Source: REEP01 sp964517265 (GTDB lineage Bacteria; Pseudomonadota; Alphaproteobacteria; Rhodospirillales; Defluviicoccaceae). From it: 15,391 nt of DNA. How positions within the stretch are numbered: position 1 is the stretch's first letter; every line of letters starts with the position of its first letter. Positions 9,505 through 15,391 of the stretch are shown piece by piece. The notes beneath the pieces are model-generated. The model saw only the letters and a program-made list of their open reading frames with translations. It was not told the DNA's origin and did not search any database. The DNA is taken from contig CAZFBS010000057.1 of assembly GCA_964517265.1 (NCBI GenBank), forward strand, positions 1-15,391, given 5' to 3'. Made by a program: the position numbers and the translations under genes.

Positions 9505-9569
9505 TCTAGAGAAACGCGCCGGCGCAATGATCGGTGTCGACAGCCCGTTTGGCCGCAGGGTTTGACGTC

Positions 9570-12500
9570 ATGGCGGCGCGGATCGGGCGGGCACTCTTGA
9601 GGCTGGTTGCTGGTACGCTGGTGGTGCTTGCCGCGGTGACCGCCTTGTTGATCTGGCGAACAGCGGAAGAACCGGTCTCCGTTGGATTCCTGTTGCCTGT
9701 GCTGAAGCCGCATTTCGCGGTTTTGCCTCCGGAGCTCAGCCTTGATGTGGCGGACCTCGTCATTGCCTGGGATCGCCTGGATCGCAGCATCGAGCTTCGA
9801 GCGACCGGGGTTGCCATCCGCGCGCAGAAAGGGCCGGCGCTTATTCGGTTTCCCGCGGTCGACATCGACATTAGTGCGCGCGCCCTGATCCACGGCGCTG
9901 TCGCGCTGACTGCGGTTGAAATCAAAAACCCCAGTATGGTGGTGAGCCGACACCGCGACGGAACGCTGACCTTCGCCGGTGCTCACCTGGGCCGGGATGA
10001 TAGCGGGAAGGGGCTTGATGCGGCGGTCATTCGCGGCATTGCGGAAACGATGCTGGCGCCCGAGGATCCTTCCCGGCCCCTCAGCTATCTCCGGCAGGTG
10101 CGCGTTTCCGGTGGCAGCATCAGAATCAAGGATGCCGTTCTTCAGGCCGACTGGCGGTTGCCGCTGGTTGATCTCTCGCTGATACGGGACGCAAATGGCC
10201 TCATCGGGCGTGCGGCGCTGCATGTGGCGGTTGCCGATACCCTCGCCCGCATCGACGCCGCTGTGTCCTATGCCGATGTGTCTTCTGCCGACATGGCGGA
10301 TGCCAAGCTGCACCGCATGTTCACCCTCTCGGCGGCGTTCAGCGAGGTTCGCCCCAGCAGCTTGGCGGAACTGCTCCGCGGGGTTGATCCGGCTCTCGCC
10401 GAGCTTGCCGCTCTCGATGTGCCGCTTCGCGGGACGGTGACGCTCGAGCTCAATCCCGTCGCGGCCGGTGCCCACCCTATCGTGGCGTTCCGGATCGAGG
10501 GCAGCGCCGGGGTGCTGTCGCATCGTCGTTTCCCGGCACCGCTGCCGGTGCGGGGCCTGCGGGCCGCGGGACGGCTGGATGCGCAGCGTGAGCGTCTTGA
10601 ACTCGATCGCGCGATCATGATCTTCGGCTCTGCCGACGCGCCAGGACCGACTCTCGCTCTGAGCGGAGTGGCGCAGGAGCAGCAAGACGCCCAGACGTTC
10701 ACGGGCACCGTTACGCTTGAGCGTCTGGATATGACAGAGTCGGACCTGTACTGGCCCCAAGGGCTGGCAAGAAGGGCGCGGGCTTGGGTCACCCGCAACA
10801 TCAAAGGCGGGATGCTCGATGGTGCTGCCGCCACGCTCCGGCTTCGGGTTCCGCACGCGGCTTCGGAAAAAACGCAGGTGGTACAGGCCGACGGCACGCT
10901 GAGCTACCGTGGCCTTGAGGTCCAGTATCTGCGCGCCGTCCCAAGCGTGGTCGGGCTGACCGGGACCGGTGTATTCGACCGGACCGCGCTGCGCCTGAAG
11001 GCCGGCGGAGGGACCTCACAGAACTTGCGCGTTTCCAATGTGGCGGTCGACCTTACCGGGCTCGATCGGCGCGAAAAGTCGGCGTTGATCGATGTGGATG
11101 TCGATGGCGCTGTCTCCGATGCCATGACTCTCCTCGATCATCCGCGCTTCAATCTGGCTTCGAAAGTCGGCATCGAGCCTTCGGCAACCGGCGGCTCGTT
11201 TGCCGGAGGCCTAACTGTCACGGTACCGCTCATTCCGGGCGTGAGATTTGATGACGTCGGCTTACGCTTTGCGGGGCGAATCGAAGAGGGCTCCGTACGC
11301 GACATCCGAGCGGGTTTCCGTGCCGCCAAGGGGCGACTCGATGTCGATGTGGATCTCGACAGGGCCCGTTTTAAGGGCCCTGTCGAGATCAACGGCGTTC
11401 CGGTTCAACTCGATTGGACCGAGGCATTCAACGCCGATGCCGGGTTCGTGACGAAGGCGCGGGCAACGGCGCGCAATGTTGACGATGCTGCGCGTCACGC
11501 GCTGGGCGTGGATCTGGCGCCGTTTGTGAGCGGCCCGATTTCCGTGACGATCGATGCCACGCTGGCTCGCGGCGGCACCGGTACCCTCAACGCCGGTGTC
11601 GACCTGACCGAGAGCACGGTTGTTCTGCCGCTCCTTAACTGGCGCAAGGAGCCGGGTGCCGAGGGTGACGTCGAGACATCGATTGCGCTCGAAAAAGATG
11701 GCTCCTCACGCCTGACCCGCCTCCGCATGGATGCCGGCTCACTGTCGGCCGAAGGGCAAGGAGCGCTGGATCGCTCAGGCAAGGTCCCGGGCGATTCCCC
11801 GGGCGCCGGCGGCGGCTGGCTCCATCTTGATCGGCTGATGTTCGCCGGCAGCGCATTGTCTGGCGTCTCGATTCGCTGGACCGACGATGCCCTGGCGGTG
11901 GACGTCGGTGGCGGCAGTTTGGATGCGGCGCCTCTGTTGCGCGAAGACAGAGACGTATCCGGTGCACGCCGGCTGGCGAAGATGCAAAGCGTCTCGCTGA
12001 CAGCGGCTAATCTTCGGCGCGTGACCTTTGCCAATGGCCGCTTTCTGGAGAATGTCGGTGTTCGCCTTCATCGCTCCTCCGCCGGATGGGAGCAGATTCA
12101 CATCAACGCTCAGGTTCCCGCGCATCTGGCAAGCAGCTATGGCGGCATTGCCGCCGGCCCGCAATCGCTCACAGTGCGCTACGGGCCGCTCGGCGGCGGC
12201 AGCTACCCATTGCTGGTTCGCGTGTCCGATACCGGCGGTTTGATGCGCGCGCTCGACGCGGTCGACGGCATTAAGGGAGGCTATTGCGAGATTACCGGCA
12301 GAAGCGACGGCGCAACGACCGGCGATCCGATGCGGGCAACCCTGTCCTGCCAGCGGATCACCGATACCGAGGCGTCGCCGATGGGCAAGATTTTGAACGC
12401 CCTTTCGATTTCCGGAATTCGTCAAGCGCTGGCGGGGGAAGGGATCACCTTCGATCAAGTCCGGGCAGAGATCATCTGGCACGACGGCACTGCGACCATG

Positions 12501-12839
12501 GTGGCGGGGGAAGCCTACAACAGCGCCCTTGGAGTCACTCTTGAGGGCCGGCTGGCGCTCGAGTCCCGATCCATCGATGCCCGAGGCACCGTGATCCCTG
12601 CCTATACAGTGAATCGAATGATCGGACAGATCCCGCTGATTGGGGATTTACTGAGCGAGGGGCAAGGCTTTTTTGCCGGGCACTTCCGTGTGAGCGGGAC
12701 GCTGCCGGACCCCGAGATCAAGGCACAGCCCCTCAAGTCGATTACTCCCAGCATTCTGACCAGGTTCAAGAATCTGTTCAGCAAGCCTGTTGATCGATCG
12801 CCATCCACCGAAACCAGCCCCCTCAACGGAGCCCGCTAG
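9570..12839 (+). CDS. AsmA-like / YhdP-type large envelope protein (DUF3971 family)
   Basis: AsmA/YhdP proteins are anchored in the inner membrane and are thought to form long beta-structured grooves that carry phospholipid towards the outer membrane. The product (about 1,089 residues) has one membrane segment near residues 8-29, then a very long periplasmic region rich in alternating hydrophobic/polar strands. The C-terminal part (about 940-1060) has the sequence typical of the AsmA-like C-terminal domain: ALSISGIRQALAG, a GTVIPAYTVNRMIGQIPLIG segment, and GTLPDPEI. ATG 9570 is chosen for CAGGG 9 nt upstream; an in-frame GTG at 9534 would add 12 residues. It starts 65 nt after carA on the same strand and may be read with it. 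No catalytic motifs are expected. A perfect 16-bp inverted repeat lies in its coding sequence. Confidence 0.87.
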   Translation: MAARIGRALLRLVAGTLVVLAAVTALLIWRTAEEPVSVGFLLPVLKPHFAVLPPELSLDVADLVIAWDRLDRSIELRATGVAIRAQKGPALIRFPAVDIDISARALIHGAVALTAVEIKNPSMVVSRHRDGTLTFAGAHLGRDDSGKGLDAAVIRGIAETMLAPEDPSRPLSYLRQVRVSGGSIRIKDAVLQADWRLPLVDLSLIRDANGLIGRAALHVAVADTLARIDAAVSYADVSSADMADAKLHRMFTLSAAFSEVRPSSLAELLRGVDPALAELAALDVPLRGTVTLELNPVAAGAHPIVAFRIEGSAGVLSHRRFPAPLPVRGLRAAGRLDAQRERLELDRAIMIFGSADAPGPTLALSGVAQEQQDAQTFTGTVTLERLDMTESDLYWPQGLARRARAWVTRNIKGGMLDGAAATLRLRVPHAASEKTQVVQADGTLSYRGLEVQYLRAVPSVVGLTGTGVFDRTALRLKAGGGTSQNLRVSNVAVDLTGLDRREKSALIDVDVDGAVSDAMTLLDHPRFNLASKVGIEPSATGGSFAGGLTVTVPLIPGVRFDDVGLRFAGRIEEGSVRDIRAGFRAAKGRLDVDVDLDRARFKGPVEINGVPVQLDWTEAFNADAGFVTKARATARNVDDAARHALGVDLAPFVSGPISVTIDATLARGGTGTLNAGVDLTESTVVLPLLNWRKEPGAEGDVETSIALEKDGSSRLTRLRMDAGSLSAEGQGALDRSGKVPGDSPGAGGGWLHLDRLMFAGSALSGVSIRWTDDALAVDVGGGSLDAAPLLREDRDVSGARRLAKMQSVSLTAANLRRVTFANGRFLENVGVRLHRSSAGWEQIHINAQVPAHLASSYGGIAAGPQSLTVRYGPLGGGSYPLLVRVSDTGGLMRALDAVDGIKGGYCEITGRSDGATTGDPMRATLSCQRITDTEASPMGKILNALSISGIRQALAGEGITFDQVRAEIIWHDGTATMVAGEAYNSALGVTLEGRLALESRSIDARGTVIPAYTVNRMIGQIPLIGDLLSEGQGFFAGHFRVSGTLPDPEIKAQPLKSITPSILTRFKNLFSKPVDRSPSTETSPLNGAR
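11352..11390 (+). repeat. Perfect 16-bp inverted repeat inside the AsmA-like gene
   Basis: GATCTCGACAGGGCCC (11352-11367) is followed after the 7-nt spacer GTTTTAA by its exact reverse complement (11375-11390). As RNA this is a stable GC-rich stem-loop in the middle of a translated region, which is unusual. The reading frame passes through without disruption (encoding ...DLDRARFKGPVEI...). Confidence 0.8.
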
Positions 12840-12841
12840 GA

Positions 12842-12880
12842 ATCGCATTCTCCGCTTGGCAATCAAGCGGAGAATGCGAT
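12842..12880 (+). terminator. Perfect 17-bp hairpin directly after the AsmA-like gene
   Basis: ATCGCATTCTCCGCTTG (12842-12858) and its exact reverse complement (12864-12880) surround the 5-nt loop GCAAT. The stem begins 2 nt after the TAG stop. Position and strength suit a transcription terminator or a 3' end-protecting structure. No T-tract follows, so a standard intrinsic terminator is not proven. Confidence 0.55.
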
Positions 12881-12967
12881 CCCCGAAGCCATTGATCTCC
12901 AGACGCGTTTCGCCGCGGGTGTTCGCGCTCGCGCCACACTGCAAGCACCGCTACACGCCGACGCTTC

Positions 12968-12995
12968 TTGACTATAGGATTTTTTTCTGATAAAT
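12968..12995 (+). promoter_or_regulatory. Candidate promoter for the mini-ORF / tail fibre genes
   Basis: TTGACT (12968-12973) and ATAAAT (12990-12995) are separated by 16 bp, in a short AT-rich patch with a run of seven T that stands out from the surrounding GC-rich DNA. It points toward the tail fibre gene and would give a leader of about 125 nt before the mini-ORF. Inferred from hexamer similarity only. Confidence 0.35.
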
Positions 12996-13127
12996 CGGCC
13001 CTGTGCAGGACAAAGGTCATATCAGCGCAGTTCTTGCCAAACCCCTCTTGCGGTCGCTGCCGACTCCTCTACAGGCGGGTGACGCTGAAGCGGACCGGCG
13101 CTGGTGCGAGAAGGAAAACAATACACC

Positions 13128-13226
13128 ATGCCAACCAAGATATTACAAATGGCAAATGATCTTGTCCGTGAGTTGAGAGGAAAGTCGTGTTCCGTTGTGC
13201 AATGGATAAATTCTTGGAGACAGTGA
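13128..13226 (+). CDS. Small 32-residue ORF translationally coupled to the tail fibre gene
   Basis: The 32-codon frame has ATG at 13128 with AAGGA 12 nt upstream and ends in TGA that overlaps the next ATG (TGATG), a typical translational coupling signal. The peptide begins MPTKILQMANDLVRELRGKS and ends in a Trp-rich tail with residues W26 and W30. An amphipathic helix is plausible for the first half; no membrane segment or known domain is seen. I do not recognise it. It could be a small accessory protein of the tail fibre or simply a leader that carries ribosomes to it. Confidence 0.4.
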   Translation: MPTKILQMANDLVRELRGKSCSVVQWINSWRQ

Positions 13227-14893
13227 TGGCAGATCACATCCAGATTTCGAATGCGATACCGCGAGTCCAGTTTGTTGGTGACGGTATTACGGCTTCCTTC
13301 CTATTCCCTTTCGTTGTTTTCACCCAGCAAGACCTGGAAGTATACCTGGATGATGTGCTCCAACGTTCCGAGTTCAGCGTGTCCGGAGCAGGATCCAGCG
13401 CCGGCGGCACCGTCACCTTCACTGCTCCTCCGGCCAGTGGCGTGAGCGTCACCTTGCGGCGCACGCTGGCGATCCAGCGCGTCACCGATTTCCAGGAATC
13501 GGGCGATTTCCGGGCGTCGACGCTGAACGACGAGTTGGACTATCAAACAGCGGCGTTGCAGGACCTTGCCGCCGACATCGCGGCTGCCATCCGCGTCTCG
13601 CCGACCGACCGCGAGGCCAGCCTCGTTCTGCCGAAGGTGGCCGATCGCGCCGGTAAACTGATTGGGTTCGACCAGGAGGGCGGCGTTCAGGCGGTGGCGC
13701 TCATGCAAGGCGGCGCCGGTGATCACGGCCAGTTGGCCGGCCTGGACAACGATGATCATCCGCAATACCTGACGGAGGTCCGCGCGACCGCATGGCTCGG
13801 CACCCGAACCGCCGACAGCCTTGCCGAGGGCATCACCAACAAATACATGCGCCTTGCCGGCAGCGGGACGAGCACGACGGCGGCGCGGACGGACCACCAT
13901 CATACCGGTACTTACGAGCCGACCTTTCCCAAGAACAGCGCGTTCAACCGGAATTTCGGCACCGGCAGCAACGACGTCGCCGCCGGCAACCATACTCATG
14001 CGCTCGACCTGACCCCATTCGCCCTCAGCGATCTCGGCAACGTCAGCGAGGCGGGCCGAGCCGAAGGCTATGTCCTGACGTGGTCGACGGCGGCGGCGCA
14101 GTGGGAGCCGAGGCCGCAGACGGGCGGCGGCGGCAGCTCCGGGCGCTTCGGCCTGCGCAATCTCCTAACCAACGCCATCTTCCGGATCAACCAGCGGCGC
14201 AACTTTGCCACCAGCCTTGCCGCCGGCGTCTACGGCTATGACCGCTGGCGCGGCGGAAATACGGGTTGCACCTACTCCGTTTCCGGCACCACAGCGGACA
14301 TCACCGCCGGCTCCCTCGTTCAGACGATCGATGGCGCGAATATCGTGGAGGCAGGGCCCTATACGCTCACATGGGAAGGTACGGCGACGGCGACGGTCAA
14401 CGGCAATCCGGTCGCGAACGGCGGGCAGGTCACGCTGATCGCCTTCGCGAACGTCGTCGTGGCATTTTCGGGTGGAACCCTGGCCAAGCCCCAACTGGAA
14501 CAGAACCCGCTCCCGACGCCCTTCGAGCAGCGCCCCCATGAACTGGAGCTGCAACTCTGCCTGCCCTACTACCAGAAGAGCTACGCGCTCGATGTCGCGC
14601 CGGGAACGGCCGTCGCGACCGGAAACAAGTGCATCACTCTTCCGGCCAATTTCACCCTTCTCCAGCAAAGCACCTGGGGCTTACCGTGCCGAATGCGGAC
14701 CACCCCCAACATCACGATCTACAACTTCAGCACGGGCGCGATGGATCATGTCGCCCAACCCACCCTCGGGTCCAGCATTCCGGTCGTTCCCGAAGGCGGA
14801 GACGCGTCCTTCATCGTCATCGCGGTCGGGCCGACCTATTGGACACTGGGTGAGTATGCCGCATTCCATTGGACGGCGGAGGCCGAGTTCTGA
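13226..14893 (+). CDS. Phage-type tail fibre protein (solitary)
   Basis: A 555-residue adhesin-like protein. Residues 1-120 (MADHIQISNAIPRVQFVGDG, FLFPF, LEVYLDD, then ...DFQESGDFRASTLNDELDYQ) match the T7-type tail fibre N-terminal domain that attaches fibres to a virion. A DNDDHPQYL segment (about 175-182), DHHHTG (223-228) and GNHTHAL (254-260) are fibre-shaft motifs; HxH motifs in T4-like fibres bind metal. The C-terminal part starts with NLLTNAIFRINQR (312) and has FEQRP plus the LCLPYYQKSY motif (440-452), typical of receptor-binding tips. I chose ATG 13226 for GGAGA 5 nt upstream and family-like start; GTG 13187 and ATG 13202 are in frame. No other phage gene is near. Solitary fibre, tailocin or gene-transfer-agent adhesin, and prophage remnant are all possible. 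Confidence 0.82.
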   Translation: MADHIQISNAIPRVQFVGDGITASFLFPFVVFTQQDLEVYLDDVLQRSEFSVSGAGSSAGGTVTFTAPPASGVSVTLRRTLAIQRVTDFQESGDFRASTLNDELDYQTAALQDLAADIAAAIRVSPTDREASLVLPKVADRAGKLIGFDQEGGVQAVALMQGGAGDHGQLAGLDNDDHPQYLTEVRATAWLGTRTADSLAEGITNKYMRLAGSGTSTTAARTDHHHTGTYEPTFPKNSAFNRNFGTGSNDVAAGNHTHALDLTPFALSDLGNVSEAGRAEGYVLTWSTAAAQWEPRPQTGGGGSSGRFGLRNLLTNAIFRINQRRNFATSLAAGVYGYDRWRGGNTGCTYSVSGTTADITAGSLVQTIDGANIVEAGPYTLTWEGTATATVNGNPVANGGQVTLIAFANVVVAFSGGTLAKPQLEQNPLPTPFEQRPHELELQLCLPYYQKSYALDVAPGTAVATGNKCITLPANFTLLQQSTWGLPCRMRTTPNITIYNFSTGAMDHVAQPTLGSSIPVVPEGGDASFIVIAVGPTYWTLGEYAAFHWTAEAEF

Positions 14894-15081
14894 TCGGCGA
14901 GGACAGGCTTGCATAATTCCCACCCGCGCTTTGTGCGCCGCGGGGGGATGACAGCGGCGCCGCGGGCCCCTATGATCGCCTCTCGTTGCCGGCCGGAGGC
15001 GATGACCAGCCGGATTGTTGGACATGAACGCCGGCGGCCCGTCGCCGACGAAAACGCTCGAAGGCAAGGACCAAAGCGCAC

Positions 15082-15391
15082 ATGACCGCTCCGACCGCCG
15101 TGATGATCTGCGGCCACGGCAGCCGCTCCAACGCGGCGGTTGCCGAGTTTCACCAGCTTGCCTACCACGTGCGCCGGCGCCTGCCCGGCAGCGACGTCGA
15201 GAGCGGGTTTCTCGAATTCGCCCGACCGGTGATCCGCGACGGTCTGGAAGCCTTGAAGGCGCGCGGGGCAAGGCAGATCGTATGCCTGCCCGGCATGCTG
15301 TTTGCCGCCGGCCACGTCAAGAACGACCTGCCCTCGGAGATCAACGAGTTCGCCGCCGAAAATCCCGGCATCGACGTGCGCTTCGGGCGCG
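15082..15391 (+). CDS. CbiX/SirB-type sirohydrochlorin chelatase, 5' part
   Basis: Enzymes of this family insert cobalt or iron into sirohydrochlorin, for cobalamin or sirohaem synthesis. The first 103 residues show the conserved GHGSR with His12, the GFLEFA segment, the GARQIVCLPGML strand and AAGHVKNDLP with His78, the second metal-binding histidine. ATG 15082 has AAGGA 11 nt upstream. The gene runs out of the window, so length and C-terminal domain are unknown and CbiX, SirB or a related protein cannot be separated. No cobalamin riboswitch-like box is seen in the 188 nt upstream. Confidence 0.85.
   Translation, partial: MTAPTAVMICGHGSRSNAAVAEFHQLAYHVRRRLPGSDVESGFLEFARPVIRDGLEALKARGARQIVCLPGMLFAAGHVKNDLPSEINEFAAENPGIDVRFGR

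Noticed and set aside
9408..10856. 482-codon minus-strand frame opposite the end of carA and the AsmA-like gene
   Set aside because: It spans two clear genes on the other strand, shows Arg/His/Gln-rich composition and no domain; a shadow frame.
14894..15081. Cobalamin riboswitch upstream of the CbiX-like gene
   Set aside because: No B12-box-like sequence is seen; only a weak 6-bp GC hairpin (CCCGCG/CGCGGG at 14923-14944).

Overview
This window looks like a chromosomal segment of an alphaproteobacterium, possibly of the Rhodospirillales. The evidence is a GC-rich sequence, the gene order carA / YqeY-like / dnaG / rpoD / tRNA(CAU), and an RpoD with a long acidic insert between regions 1.2 and 2. 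The order name is an inference; the class assignment is firmer.

Left end (1-1482): a large serine recombinase gene, lacking the catalytic-serine end of its resolvase domain, runs rightward. Its open frame reads into the 3' half of an oppositely oriented tRNA with a CAU anticodon, most likely the lysidine-modified tRNA-Ile2. This is the typical junction of an element integrated at a tRNA 3' end.

Core block (1543-5758, minus strand): dnaG (primase) and rpoD (primary sigma factor) form a macromolecular-synthesis operon, with the tRNA co-directional downstream of rpoD. Upstream of dnaG, a TACAAT hexamer abuts a 13-bp tandem repeat.

Insertion (about 6137-7324, plus strand): a very GC-rich 12-TM MFS transporter of YbfB/YjiJ type lies between dnaG and the YqeY-like gene. 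Its orientation and codon use differ from its neighbours, which suggests a transferred gene.

YqeY / carA block (7521-9504): the YqeY-like gene (minus) and carA (plus) diverge. The carA leader holds three TTGCAA palindromes, a perfect 12-bp inverted repeat, two overlapping short hairpins and an arginine-rich upstream ORF with a good ribosome-binding site that overlaps the carA start. carB is not next to carA.

Envelope gene (9570-12839): a large AsmA/YhdP-type protein of about 1,089 residues follows carA. It contains a perfect 16-bp intragenic inverted repeat and is followed, 2 nt after the stop, by a perfect 17-bp hairpin.

Right end (12881-15391): a 32-codon ORF coupled by a TGATG overlap to a solitary phage-type tail fibre gene with a T7-like N-terminus, HxH motifs and a receptor-binding-like C-terminus. 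After it comes the 5' part of a CbiX/SirB-type chelatase gene that runs off the window. No other phage structural genes, CRISPR array or insertion sequence is visible. The most unusual items are the solitary tail fibre with its coupled mini-ORF, the carA leader architecture and the truncated recombinase/tRNA junction.
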